DNA of 64,000 nucleotides from Burkholderiales bacterium. Lineage in GTDB: Bacteria; Pseudomonadota; Gammaproteobacteria; Burkholderiales; Burkholderiaceae_C. Numbering within the stretch: position 1 is the first letter of the stretch; the number at the start of each line of letters is the position of its first letter. The notes under the pieces were generated by a model. It did no database searches, was not told where the DNA came from, and saw only the letters and a program-made list of their open reading frames with translations. Below, one piece after another: positions 20,367 through 28,935 of the stretch. A program made the translations under genes and the position numbers. The stretch lies in the NCBI GenBank assembly GCA_016195825.1, contig JACPYV010000040.1:1-64000 (forward strand). Reading direction: 5' to 3'.

Positions 20367-21458
20367 GTGGCCAATCTCTACATCGGGCTGATGTCGGGCA
20401 CCTCGCTCGACGGCACCGATGGCGTGTTGTTCGATGCGGACGCGATGGTCGTCACCGGCCATGTGCACCTGCCCTTCCCGCCCGCGCTGCGTGACGAGCT
20501 GCTGGTGCTGAATTCCCCCGGTGACAACGAACTGCACCGCGCAGCCCTCGCGGCCAACGCGGTCGCGCGCAACTACGCAGACGTTGTCTCGCAGCTGCTG
20601 GAAGCCACCAGCACCCGTCACGACCAGGTCGCCGCTGTCGGCGCCCACGGCCAGACGGTGCGCCACCAACCCGGCGGCTTCGATGGCTACACGACGCAGC
20701 TGCTGAATGGCGCGTTGCTGGCCGAGCAGGCCGGCATCGATGTCGTCTGCGACCTGCGCAGCCGCGATGTCGCTGCTGGCGGCCAGGGTGCGCCGCTGGT
20801 GCCGGCCTTCCACCGCGCGGTGTTCGGCAGCACAGGCCAGGACGTGGCCGTGCTGAACCTGGGCGGCATCAGCAACCTGAGCCTGCTCTTCGGCGATGGC
20901 CGAACCGGCGGCTTCGACTGCGGCCCTGCCAACTGCCTGATGGACGGCTGGATCGCCCGCCACCAGGGCAAGGCCTTCGACGCCGACGGCGGCTGGGCCG
21001 CGACGGGCCGCGTGTCGCCGGCGTTGCTGGCCACGCTGCTGGCAGAACCCTTTTTCGCGCTGGCGCCGCCCAAGAGCACCGGTCGCGACCTGTTCCATCT
21101 CGGCTGGCTGCAGGCCAGGCTCATGCCCGGCCTGGCCCCAGAGGACGTCCAGGCAACGCTGCTGGAGCTCAGCGCGCGCTGTGTGGCCGATGCACTGCGG
21201 GCGCAGATGCCGGCCGCCCGGTCGCTGATCGTCTGCGGAGGCGGCGCACTGAACGGCCGCCTGATGCAGCGCCTGTCGGACCTGCTGCCGGGCGTCGCTG
21301 TCGAGTCCAGTGCCGCTCATGGGCTGCCGGTCGATCAGGTCGAGGCCGCCGCGTTTGCCTGGCTGGCGATGTGCTTCAAAGCAAAACGGCCGGGCAATCT
21401 GCCGGCCGTCACGGGAGCTGCAGGGCTCCGGGTGCTCGGGGCCTTACACCCCGCCTAG
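20367..21458 (+). CDS. anmK: Anhydro-N-acetylmuramic acid kinase
   Basis: 363 residues starting with GTG 20367, five bases after the M23 stop. The N-terminus LYIGLMSGTSLDGTDGVLFD is the family signature, with AVGAHGQTVRH near 90, NLGGISNLSLL near 170, FDCGPANCLMDGW near 185 and a C-terminal VCGGGALNGRLM. The enzyme phosphorylates and opens anhydroMurNAc during cell-wall recycling. The link with an M23 endopeptidase makes a coherent peptidoglycan-turnover pair. Confidence 0.96.
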   Translation: MANLYIGLMSGTSLDGTDGVLFDADAMVVTGHVHLPFPPALRDELLVLNSPGDNELHRAALAANAVARNYADVVSQLLEATSTRHDQVAAVGAHGQTVRHQPGGFDGYTTQLLNGALLAEQAGIDVVCDLRSRDVAAGGQGAPLVPAFHRAVFGSTGQDVAVLNLGGISNLSLLFGDGRTGGFDCGPANCLMDGWIARHQGKAFDADGGWAATGRVSPALLATLLAEPFFALAPPKSTGRDLFHLGWLQARLMPGLAPEDVQATLLELSARCVADALRAQMPAARSLIVCGGGALNGRLMQRLSDLLPGVAVESSAAHGLPVDQVEAAAFAWLAMCFKAKRPGNLPAVTGAAGLRVLGALHPA

Positions 21459-21462
21459 TCTC

Positions 21463-21825
21463 TTAAACCGAGAAGCTGGACCCGCAACCGCAGGTCGTCG
21501 TCGCATTCGGGTTCTTGATGACGAACTGCGCGCCCTGCAGATCTTCCTTGTAGTCGATCTCAGCGCCGGTCAGGTACTGCAGGCTCATGGCGTCGATCAG
21601 CAGCGTCACGCCGTTCTTCTGCATCTGCGTGTCGTCGTCGTTGACGGCCTCGTCAAACGTGAAGCCGTACTGGAAGCCGGAGCAGCCGCCGCCCTGCACG
21701 AAGACACGCAGCTTCAGGTCCGGGTTGCCTTCCTCGGCCACCAGGTCGCGCACCTTGTCGGCGGCGCTGTCGGTGAAGACGAGGGGCACGGGAATGTCGG
21801 TGGGGGTGTCAAGCACGGCGCTCAT
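21463..21825 (-). CDS. erpA: Iron-sulfur cluster insertion protein ErpA
   Basis: 120 residues from ATG 21825 (GGAG upstream). It has the A-type carrier pattern: [35 protein letters not shown], and the C-terminal CGCGSSFSV, giving the three conserved cysteines. It delivers Fe-S clusters to apoproteins. Convergent with anmK (gap 4) and downstream of rpsI, as in many Burkholderiales. Confidence 0.95.
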   Translation of the reverse strand: MSAVLDTPTDIPVPLVFTDSAADKVRDLVAEEGNPDLKLRVFVQGGGCSGFQYGFTFDEAVNDDDTQMQKNGVTLLIDAMSLQYLTGAEIDYKEDLQGAQFVIKNPNATTTCGCGSSFSV

Positions 21826-21883
21826 GGCGGGCTCCTCTGGAAATCTGTCGAGAGACGAATATGGGGATTGTCGGCGCAAAAGC

Positions 21884-21908
21884 AAAAGGCCGCATGGAGC
21901 GGCCTTTT
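21884..21908 (-). terminator. Intrinsic terminator of the rplM-rpsI operon
   Basis: Perfect stem AAAAGGCCGC / GCGGCCTTTT with a 5-base loop, followed on the minus strand by further T runs (TTTTGCTTTTG). It lies 18 bases beyond the rpsI stop and before erpA, so erpA probably has its own promoter or relies on readthrough. Confidence 0.85.
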
Positions 21909-21925
21909 GTTGAGTCGAGCAGCGA

Positions 21926-22318
21926 TTAACGCTTGCTGAACTGCTTCCTGCGACGGGCGCCGTGCAGACCGACCTTCTTACGCTCGACTTCACGCGCGTC
22001 ACGCGTGACGAAGCCAGCGCGGCTCAGTTCGGGCTTCAGGGTCGCGTCGTAGTCGATCAGCGCGCGGGTGATGCCCAGGCGCAGCGCGCCAGCTTGGCCG
22101 GACTCGCCGCCGCCGTGCACGTTCACCTTGATGTCGAACGCTTCACCGTTGTTCGTCAGCAGCAGGGGCTGCTTGGCGATCATGATGGAGGTCTGACGAC
22201 CGAAGTAAGCGTCGATGGCCTTGCCGTTGACGATGATCTGGCCCGTGCCCTTCTTCATGAAGACGCGAGCGACCGACGACTTGCGACGGCCCGTACCGTA
22301 ATTCCAGTTTCCGATCAT
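21926..22318 (-). CDS. rpsI: 30S ribosomal protein S9
   Basis: 130 residues, the usual size. It starts with [17 protein letters not shown] and ends [14 protein letters not shown], the classic S9 C-terminal tail that reaches the P-site tRNA. Nine bases downstream of rplM, as in nearly all bacteria. Confidence 0.99.
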   Translation of the reverse strand: MIGNWNYGTGRRKSSVARVFMKKGTGQIIVNGKAIDAYFGRQTSIMIAKQPLLLTNNGEAFDIKVNVHGGGESGQAGALRLGITRALIDYDATLKPELSRAGFVTRDAREVERKKVGLHGARRRKQFSKR

Positions 22319-22327
22319 GGCCGTTCC

Positions 22328-22756
22328 TTAGATCTCGAGAGCCTTGGGCTGCTGGGCGGTATGCGGGTGCGTCGGGCCGGCGTAGACCTTCAGCTTCTTG
22401 ACCATGGCGTAGCCGAGCGGGCCCTTGGGCAGCATGCCCTTGACGGCCTTCTCCAGCGCGCGGCCGGGGTGCTTGGCTTGCATGTCCTTGAACTTCGTGG
22501 CGTAGATGCCGCCGGGGAAGCCACTGTGACGGTAGTACACCTTGTCGGTGGCCTTGTTGCCGGTCACACGGAGCTTTTCCGCGTTGATGATGACGATGAA
22601 ATCACCGGTGTCCACGTGAGGCGTGTAAATGGCCTTGTGCTTGCCGCGCAAACGGAGTGCCACTTCGCTGGCAACACGTCCGAGCACCTTGTCGGTGGCG
22701 TCAATCACAAACCACTCGTGCGTCACCTCGGCCGGCTTGGCGCTGAAGGTCTTCAT
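22328..22756 (-). CDS. rplM: 50S ribosomal protein L13
   Basis: 142 residues from ATG 22756. Characteristic segments are [16 protein letters not shown] near the start, [15 protein letters not shown] near 60 and [10 protein letters not shown] near 110. First gene of the rplM-rpsI operon. An upstream in-frame extension to 22894 has no support and would cover the promoter. Confidence 0.99.
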   Translation of the reverse strand: MKTFSAKPAEVTHEWFVIDATDKVLGRVASEVALRLRGKHKAIYTPHVDTGDFIVIINAEKLRVTGNKATDKVYYRHSGFPGGIYATKFKDMQAKHPGRALEKAVKGMLPKGPLGYAMVKKLKVYAGPTHPHTAQQPKALEI

Positions 22757-22965
22757 GAGTTGCTTTCGCTGTGCCAGCTTCCAAATCTGGGAGCCGGCAA
22801 TGGATGGCTGAATTCGACTGGCCTCGGTGCTTGTGTCTGATGCACAGCCTCTCGGCACAGCTCTTTCCCGCAGCCTTTTGACGGAAAAGCCCATGAGTGT
22901 ATCAGCTCGGGCCTTGGTTTGAAAGCCTGCGACGCGTTACGCTTGTCGGACCGCCTGCCCAAGCC

Positions 22966-23763
22966 ATGCCCCCAAAGCCCACCGCTCCAGAAACCCCGCC
23001 CGCCGAACCGGCGACGGACTGGGACCACGAGCTGTCGGCGTTCGGCCCGGACCCGAATGCGCCATCCGCCCCGCCGGCCAGGACCGGTGGTCCGCTGGGC
23101 ACTGCCCGCGCTGCGCTGGAGCGGCTGTCGACCTGGGTGCCCATACGCTCGCTGGCCCGGCGCCACCGTCGCCGCATCATCGACCACCTGCTCGCGCTGG
23201 AGCCCGGTGACCGCTACCTGCGCTTTGGCTACCCCGCCTCGGACGAACAGATTCGCAAGTACGCGCTGAGCATCGACTTCGGCCGCGACGAGGTGCTGGG
23301 CATCTTCAACCGCCGCCTGCAACTGATCGCGCTGGCCCACGTGGCCTACGGCGAGCCGGTGCCCAACGAGCCCAGTCGGACGATGGCCGAGTTCGGCGTG
23401 TCCGTGCTGCAGCAGTCGCGCGGCCGGGGCCTGGGCCGGCGGCTGTTCGACACCGCCGCGCTGCACGCCCGCAATCGCGGCATCGACACCTTGTTCATCC
23501 ACGCGCTGAGCGAGAACCGCCCCATGCTTCGCATCGCCGCCGCCGCGGGCGCCCTGGTGGAGCGCGATGGCGGCGAGTCTGCCGCCTGGCTGCGGCTGCC
23601 GCCGGACACCTTCGGCTCCCAGGTCGAGCAGGCGCTGGAGCGCCATCTGGGCGAACTGGACTTCCAGTTCAAGCGTCAGGCCCAGGTGCTGAGCGAGTTC
23701 GTTGACAGCGTGGCCGAGGTCAAGGCGCATTTCGAATCGCCGGGACGGGCTGCCAAGGAATAA
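22966..23763 (+). CDS. GNAT family N-acetyltransferase
   Basis: 265 residues from ATG 22966; an in-frame start at 22897 is less likely because it lies in the rplM promoter region. A Pro/Ala-rich N-terminal stretch of about 60 residues precedes the catalytic fold. Motif A is visible as SVLQQSRGRGLGRRLFDTAALHA near 145-167 (acetyl-CoA binding) and FIHALSENRPMLRIAAAAGA follows. The substrate is unknown. Divergent from rplM. Confidence 0.8.
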   Translation: MPPKPTAPETPPAEPATDWDHELSAFGPDPNAPSAPPARTGGPLGTARAALERLSTWVPIRSLARRHRRRIIDHLLALEPGDRYLRFGYPASDEQIRKYALSIDFGRDEVLGIFNRRLQLIALAHVAYGEPVPNEPSRTMAEFGVSVLQQSRGRGLGRRLFDTAALHARNRGIDTLFIHALSENRPMLRIAAAAGALVERDGGESAAWLRLPPDTFGSQVEQALERHLGELDFQFKRQAQVLSEFVDSVAEVKAHFESPGRAAKE

Positions 23764-23787
23764 GTGATGGGCTGCCCCGTTTTGGGC

Positions 23788-23806
23788 GCCCCCTCAGGCC
23801 GGGGGC
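23788..23806. terminator. Hairpin after the GNAT gene
   Basis: GCCCCC / GGGGGC arms around TCAGGCC, 25 bases after the stop. It shares the CCCCTC core seen in the 4651 and 33307 hairpins. No U tract. Confidence 0.5.
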
Positions 23807-23907
23807 ATCGGGAATAGCGAGTAATGCCGTGTCACCTGATTGCGCTACATTGATCTACTTATGCGCCGCGAGACCGTCGGCGACTGCCGCCGAACTCCTC
23901 GAGGGAC

Positions 23908-24774
23908 ATGCCGTACGCCATTTATTGGATCGCCGCCCTGGCTGTTTGCGTGCTCGGCCTGGCTGTCAGCCTGGTGTGGGCACTGCGGCGGCCGGCGCAC
24001 GCCGGTAAAGGCTTGCCGGCGGAGTGGTCGCTCACAGCCCGGCCGGTTTTCACAGCCGACGAGCGGCGCGTCTTCCGCCTGTTGAGGGAGGCCCTGCCCC
24101 ACCACGTCGTGCTGTCCAAGCTGCCGCTGGTGCGCTTTTGCCAGCCGACCGAGGCCAAGGAGGTGCGCTACTGGTTCGACCTGCTGGGCGCCTCGCATGT
24201 GACCTTCGCCATCTGCAGCCCCAACGGCCGCGTGCTGGCCGCCATCGACCTGGAAGGCGAGCGCGGCGTCACGCCCCGCAGCCTGCAGATCAAGCATGCG
24301 GTGCTGTCCGCCTGCCGGGTGCGCCACCTGCGCTGCGCGATGGACCAGTTGCCCAGCGTTGCAGAGCTGCAGTTGCTGGTACCCCAGGGCAGCAACCCGC
24401 GCGGCCCGCTGCCGGCGCCGGCGGCGACCTCGGCACTGCCGCGCCGCCGCAGCAATGCCGTCGGCGAGGATGAATTCGGCAGCGACTGGGGTCAGTTCTC
24501 GCAGCCGCTGCCGCTGTGGCAGGACGCCGGCGTGTTCGGCGGCAATGGCGAGGTCCACGGCGAACGCAGCCCGCGCCTGTCACCGCAGTTCCATCCCCAC
24601 GCCCACCCGCTGCCACCCCAACGCCGCAGCGTGCAGCGCAGCCTCGACGCGACGCGCTACAACCCGCGCAACCTGCCCGTGCTGGATGACGCGGACGACG
24701 AGGCCATGATGGACGACATCGTCGGTGTCGTCGTCGACGCACCGCGTTACGCCACCCAGCGCCCGCGCCGCTGA
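23908..24774 (+). CDS. Membrane-anchored DUF2726 protein
   Basis: 288 residues. One N-terminal transmembrane helix (YWIAALAVCVLGLAVSLVWA) is followed by a DUF2726-like domain: ERRVFRLLREALPHHVVLSKLPLVRF near 50, then VTFAICSPNGRVLAAIDLEGER and IKHAVLSACRVRHLRC. DUF2726 belongs to the PD-(D/E)XK-nuclease-like fold group, but the active residues are not clearly conserved here. The last 120 residues are low-complexity and probably disordered. Single gene. Confidence 0.7.
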   Translation: MPYAIYWIAALAVCVLGLAVSLVWALRRPAHAGKGLPAEWSLTARPVFTADERRVFRLLREALPHHVVLSKLPLVRFCQPTEAKEVRYWFDLLGASHVTFAICSPNGRVLAAIDLEGERGVTPRSLQIKHAVLSACRVRHLRCAMDQLPSVAELQLLVPQGSNPRGPLPAPAATSALPRRRSNAVGEDEFGSDWGQFSQPLPLWQDAGVFGGNGEVHGERSPRLSPQFHPHAHPLPPQRRSVQRSLDATRYNPRNLPVLDDADDEAMMDDIVGVVVDAPRYATQRPRR

Positions 24775-24810
24775 GCGGCCTGCCCCGGCGTTCGCGGCGA
24801 CACTCGCCGC

Positions 24811-25866
24811 ATGCACGCCACCCCTGATCTCAGCTTCGGTGACCTGACGCCGGAGTTCATGCTGGACGCGCTCGACGCCGCCGGCCTGCGCGCCGACGGC
24901 CGGATGCTGCAGCTCAATTCCTTCGAGAACCGCGTGCTGATGCTGCACCTGGAGGACGCTCGCTTCGGCAGTTCGGCCGCCGTCGCCAAGTTCTACCGGC
25001 CGGCGCGCTGGAGTGACGCGCAGATCCTCGAAGAGCATGCCTTCGCCACCGAACTGGCCGCCGCCGAGGTGCCGGTCGCCGCGCCGTGGGTGCTGGCCGC
25101 AGGCTCGACGCTGTTCCACCACCACGGGCAGCGCCTGGCCGTCACGCCGCGCCAGGGTGGGCGCGGTCCCGAGCTGGAAGACCCCGAGGTGCTGCGCTGG
25201 ATTGGCCGGCTGCTGGCCCGCCTGCACAGCGTCGGCCGCCAGAAGCCTTTTGCCGAGCGCCTGTCTTGGGCCAGCGCCGCGCCCGCCCAGGCGGCGCGCG
25301 ACTGGCTGATGACCAACGAAGCGATCCCGCCCGAGATCGCCGCCACCTGGGACGACGCCGCACAGCGCTGCATCGCCGCCATCCAGACCGCCTTCGACAG
25401 CCTGCCCGACCTGCAACTGACGCGCCTGCACGGCGACTGCCACCCCGGCAACATCCTGTGGACGCCGGACCGTGGCCCGCATTTCGTCGACCTCGACGAC
25501 GCTGTCAACGGCCCCGTCGTGCAAGACCTGTGGATGCTGCTGCCCGGCGAGGCCGATGCCGCCCGCCAGTTGCTCAACGCCGTGCTGGACGGCTACGAGC
25601 AGATCGCCGAGTTCGACGACCGGGAGCTGCGTCTCATCGAGCCGCTGCGCACCCTGCGCATGATCCACCACAGCGCCTGGCTGGCCCGCCGCTGGGGCGA
25701 CCCGGCCTTCCCGCTGGCCTTCCCGTGGTTCGGCACGCCCAACTATTGGCTGGACCAGGTGGCCAAGCTGCGCGAGCAGCTGGAGGCGATGGCCCCGAAG
25801 GACAGCGCGCCCACGCTGGCGCGGGATGAAGACGAAGTGAACTTCGACGGCGACGGTTTTTCCTAA
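24811..25866 (+). CDS. srkA: Stress response serine/threonine kinase SrkA (YihE)
   Basis: 351 residues, close to the E. coli protein (328). Typical parts are the start FGDLTPEFMLDALDAAGL, the FENRVLML and AVAKFYRPARWSDAQI region that contains the ATP-binding Lys, the catalytic loop LHGDCHPGNILW near 215, and VDLDDAVNGPVVQDLWML as the DFG-equivalent metal site. It is an aminoglycoside-phosphotransferase-fold protein kinase linked to envelope and oxidative stress survival. The stop overlaps the convergent YCII gene by four bases. Confidence 0.92.
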   Translation: MHATPDLSFGDLTPEFMLDALDAAGLRADGRMLQLNSFENRVLMLHLEDARFGSSAAVAKFYRPARWSDAQILEEHAFATELAAAEVPVAAPWVLAAGSTLFHHHGQRLAVTPRQGGRGPELEDPEVLRWIGRLLARLHSVGRQKPFAERLSWASAAPAQAARDWLMTNEAIPPEIAATWDDAAQRCIAAIQTAFDSLPDLQLTRLHGDCHPGNILWTPDRGPHFVDLDDAVNGPVVQDLWMLLPGEADAARQLLNAVLDGYEQIAEFDDRELRLIEPLRTLRMIHHSAWLARRWGDPAFPLAFPWFGTPNYWLDQVAKLREQLEAMAPKDSAPTLARDEDEVNFDGDGFS

Positions 25867-26240
25867 CGCCAGCTCGCAGGCGTCTCGTTGGTCTGCACCG
25901 CCACGTCGGCACGGCTGCCATCCAGCGGGCGGATCTCCAGGCTCAGCCCGAACTGCAGGCAGGGGTTCTCGGCGGCAATCGCCGCGGCCTGCTCCAGCGT
26001 CTCGGCAACGATGAACCAGTAGCCGCCGACCCACTCCTTGGTCTCGGCAAACGGCCCGTCCGTGACCAGCCCGCGGCCGACGATGCGGCAGCCCGTCTCC
26101 AGGCGGCTGCCGGGCTTGAGCCGGCCGTCGGCAAGGCCTTTCTCGTACCAGACGTAGAAGGCATCGACGACCGCCTGCACCGCTTGAGGACTTGCGTCCG
26201 CGTCCCACTGGCCGCGGGAGAGCACCAGGTAATCGTTCAT
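25863..26240 (-). CDS. YCII-domain protein (DGPF type)
   Basis: 125 residues. It contains YLVLSRG at the start and the DGPFAETKEWVGGYWFIVAETLEQA core at 62-86, the DGPF form of the YCII family, which has a ferredoxin-like fold often encoded near sigma factors or glyoxalases. The function is unknown. The next gene upstream on the same strand encodes a glyoxalase-fold protein, so the pair may be co-transcribed. Confidence 0.85.
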   Translation of the reverse strand: MNDYLVLSRGQWDADASPQAVQAVVDAFYVWYEKGLADGRLKPGSRLETGCRIVGRGLVTDGPFAETKEWVGGYWFIVAETLEQAAAIAAENPCLQFGLSLEIRPLDGSRADVAVQTNETPASWR

Positions 26241-26266
26241 CTCACAAGTCTCCTGTCAGTCGCTGA

Positions 26267-26647
26267 TCATGCAGGCAAGGCGCTGGTCAGCACGACGGCA
26301 TAGCCGTCCGGGTCGCGCAGCCACAACTCCCAGTTGCCGTTCTCGCTCCAGTGCCGGGGCCGAACCACCTTGACGGCCATGGCCTCTGCCCGGGCCGCGG
26401 CAGCGTCGAAATCCGGCAGCTCGAACCACAGCAACACGCCGTTGCCAGGCGGCTGCGCCGGGTCGCCCAGCGGCCCGTGGTCATGGCCGGCATCCCAGCG
26501 GTGCAACTGCAACACCAGGCGACCGTCAGCGTCGTTCAGCCGCTCGTACTCGTCGCCGCCATGACCGCTGCGGGCGCCCAGCAGGCGCTGATACCAACGA
26601 CTGCTGGCCGGCACGTCCTGAACGCAGATCAACGGGGTGAGTTGCAT
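26267..26647 (-). CDS. VOC (glyoxalase-fold) family protein
   Basis: 126 residues from ATG 26647 with AGGAGCACC upstream. A vicinal-oxygen-chelate fold is suggested by LTPLICVQDVPASSRWYQRLLG at the start, LVLQLHRWDAGHDHG mid-protein, and ENGNWELWLRDPDGYAVVLTS at the end. Metal ligands are plausible (His and Glu), but the substrate is unknown. Divergent from imuA, with a LexA box in between. Confidence 0.8.
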   Translation of the reverse strand: MQLTPLICVQDVPASSRWYQRLLGARSGHGGDEYERLNDADGRLVLQLHRWDAGHDHGPLGDPAQPPGNGVLLWFELPDFDAAAARAEAMAVKVVRPRHWSENGNWELWLRDPDGYAVVLTSALPA

Positions 26648-26707
26648 GGCGGTGCTCCTGGAGGCACGTGAAATGTTAGCGGCCGGGCTCATCCGATAGC
26701 CCGAAAA

Positions 26708-26727
26708 TACTGGATATAAATACAGTA
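26708..26727. promoter_or_regulatory. LexA (SOS) box upstream of imuA
   Basis: TACTGGATATAAATACAGTA has the CTG-N10-CAG spacing and AT-rich core of the LexA consensus. It lies 69 bases before the chosen imuA start and 60 bases before the divergent VOC gene, so SOS control of imuA-imuB-dnaE2 is expected. Confidence 0.85.
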
Positions 26728-26795
26728 TTGTGATCACATCCAAGCTCCCGTTCCTTCCCCGTTCACCTTCCCCCGCTCACACAGCGCCCCTGGTC

Positions 26796-27686
26796 ATGTT
26801 GTCCGCCATCTCCTCCCAAGCCACGTCCCCGCCAGCGCTGGGCAACGCACCGCTGAAGCCCGGGCGCCAGCCGCTGGATGCCGCGCTCCAGGGGCGGCTC
26901 TGGCGCGGCAGTAGCCTCAGCACCAACGCCGACCCCACGCTGCCCAGCGGCTTCACCGCGCTGGACTCCGAACTGCCCGGCGGCGGCTGGCCCACCCGCG
27001 CCGCCGTGGAAGTGCTGGTGCCGCAGTTCGGGGTGCTGGAGTGGCGGCTGCTGGCACCGGGCCTGCGCGCCTGGTGGGCCGCGCAGGCGCTGCCGGCCGC
27101 CCAGCCCGGCCGCCGACCTCGCAGCGCGGCGGCATCTGCGACCGCCCGCACGCTGTTGCTGGTGAACCCACCGCACACGCCGCACCTGCCCGGCCTGCAG
27201 GCGCTGGGTCTGCCACCGTCGGCGCTGATCTGGGTGGCGGCCAGCACGCCGGCGCAGCAACTCTGGGCCGCCGAGCAGGCCATCAAGTCGCGCGTAGCCG
27301 TGCTGGCCTGGCTGCCCGAGGCGCGGCCGGAGCAGATCCGGCGACTGCAGGTCAACGCGCTCAGCTCCGACGCACCGGTGTTCCTGATGCGCCCCGAGCG
27401 CGTCGCCCAGCAGTCGTCCGCCGCGCCACTGCGCCTAGTGGTGCGGCCCGATGCCGGCGCCGAGTGGCACCTGTCTGTGCACCTGCTCAAGCGCCGCGGC
27501 CCTGCGCACGAAGACTGGCTGACGCTGCCCGCCATGCCCGGCGCCGTCGAGCCGCTGCTGACCGCCGCCAAGCGCAAGCCTTTGCCTGTCCCCGCACCTT
27601 CCCCCGCGCCCGTGCCCTCCCCCGCACCAGCCACACCGCCGACGGAGCGCGCCGATGCGCTGGCTCGCCCTGTGCTGCACGCCTGA
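26796..27686 (+). CDS. imuA: ImuA, translesion synthesis accessory protein
   Basis: 296 residues from ATG 26796. An in-frame GTG at 26730 sits three bases after the LexA box and has no ribosome site, so it is not used here. The RecA/SulA-like core is recognisable: LPSGFTALDSELPGGGWPTRAAVEVLV near 47-75, then a gap-rich loop and VAVLAWLPEARPEQIRRLQ. The C-terminus is a Pro/Ala tail. ImuA works with ImuB and DnaE2 in SOS mutagenesis. Its 3' end overlaps imuB by 32 bases. Confidence 0.85.
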   Translation: MLSAISSQATSPPALGNAPLKPGRQPLDAALQGRLWRGSSLSTNADPTLPSGFTALDSELPGGGWPTRAAVEVLVPQFGVLEWRLLAPGLRAWWAAQALPAAQPGRRPRSAAASATARTLLLVNPPHTPHLPGLQALGLPPSALIWVAASTPAQQLWAAEQAIKSRVAVLAWLPEARPEQIRRLQVNALSSDAPVFLMRPERVAQQSSAAPLRLVVRPDAGAEWHLSVHLLKRRGPAHEDWLTLPAMPGAVEPLLTAAKRKPLPVPAPSPAPVPSPAPATPPTERADALARPVLHA

Positions 27687-28935
27687 TGCCCCCGCCGGCG
27701 ACACCGACGCCCTGGCCTGGCTGGCGCTGAGCTTCACGCCCCGCGTCGCCCGGCTGGAGGAAGCCGTCGTCGCCGAGGTGTCGACCAGCCTGCGGCTGTT
27801 CCGCGGCGCCCGCGCGCTGCGCGAAAAGCTGCAGGCCGACGCGGCGCTGAACGGCCTGGCGCTGGGCGCGCTCGCCTGGGCGCCCACCGCGCGGGCCGCA
27901 CTGGCGCTGGCGCGCTGCCCGGGCCAGCCGCACACCGGACGCTTGAGCGACCGCCTCGACGCGCTGCCCCTGTCCGCCTTGACCGCCGCCCACGCCCATC
28001 ACGCGATGCTGGCCCGGCTGGGCTGCCAGCACCTGGGCACGCTGCGCCGCCTGCCGCGCCCGGCGCTCGCCAAACGCTTCGGCCCCACGCTGCTGACCGC
28101 GCTCGATCAAGCCTACGGCGACCTGCCCGAGGTGCACGCCTGGCTGACGCTGCCCGACCGCTTCGACGCCCGGCTGGAACTGCCCTACCGCGTGGAGCAC
28201 GCGCCCGTGCTGCTGCACTTTGCCGAGGCGCTGCTGCGCCAGCTCTGCGCCTTCCTCACCGCGCGGCATGCCGGCGTGCGCGCGCTGCGCCTGGGCTGGC
28301 AGCACGACGCCATGCGCGCCCGCGACGTGGCCAGCGGCGGCGAACTGACCGTGGCCACGGCCGACACCACGCGCGACCTGCAGCGCCTGTCGCGCCTGCT
28401 GGGCGAGCACCTAGCTCGCACCGAGCTGGCCGCTCCCGCAGGCGAAATCACGCTCAGCGCCGACACCGTGCTACCGCAGCAGGACAGCAGCGTCAGCTTG
28501 CTACCTGGCCCCAGCGACCCGCAGGAACGCACAGCCACCAACGCGCTGCTGGAACGGCTGTCGGTGCGCCTGGGCGCCGCGCAGGTGCGCGAAGGCCGCC
28601 TGCAGGAAGATCACCGGCTGGATCGGATGCAGCGCTGGCACGCCTGGCCCGCGCCGCCCGCTGCTGCCGTGCGCTGGCCACCGGGGCCGCAGCCCACGTG
28701 GCTGGTCGAGCCGCCGCAGCCGCTGCGCTGCGACGCGCGCGAGCAACCCCTCTACTGCGGCCCGCTGACACGCATCAGCGGCCCCCACCGCATCGAGGCC
28801 GGCTGGTGGGACCAGCGCGCGCACGTGCGGGACTACTTCGTCTACCGCAGCGCCTTGCGCGGGTTGCTGTGGCTGTACCGGGAGCGCTTGCCGGCGGACG
28901 CTGCTGGATGGTTCTTGCATGGGGTGTTTGCATGA
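27655..28935 (+). CDS. imuB: ImuB, Y-family polymerase-like protein
   Basis: 426 residues. It begins RWLALCCTPDAPAGD and contains VARLEEAVVAEVSTSLRLFRG, LSALTAAHAHHAMLARLG (helix-hairpin-helix region) and LPDRFDARLELPYRVEHAP, as in DnaE2-cassette ImuB proteins. These resemble Y-family polymerases but lack the catalytic acidic triad and instead bridge the beta clamp and DnaE2. The gene appears intact. Its stop overlaps the dnaE2 start (ATGA). Confidence 0.9.
   Translation: MRWLALCCTPDAPAGDTDALAWLALSFTPRVARLEEAVVAEVSTSLRLFRGARALREKLQADAALNGLALGALAWAPTARAALALARCPGQPHTGRLSDRLDALPLSALTAAHAHHAMLARLGCQHLGTLRRLPRPALAKRFGPTLLTALDQAYGDLPEVHAWLTLPDRFDARLELPYRVEHAPVLLHFAEALLRQLCAFLTARHAGVRALRLGWQHDAMRARDVASGGELTVATADTTRDLQRLSRLLGEHLARTELAAPAGEITLSADTVLPQQDSSVSLLPGPSDPQERTATNALLERLSVRLGAAQVREGRLQEDHRLDRMQRWHAWPAPPAAAVRWPPGPQPTWLVEPPQPLRCDAREQPLYCGPLTRISGPHRIEAGWWDQRAHVRDYFVYRSALRGLLWLYRERLPADAAGWFLHGVFA

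Noticed and set aside
26730-26795. GTG start for imuA immediately after the LexA box
   Set aside because: No ribosome site and it would put the operator inside the leader's first codons; ATG 26796 is preferred.
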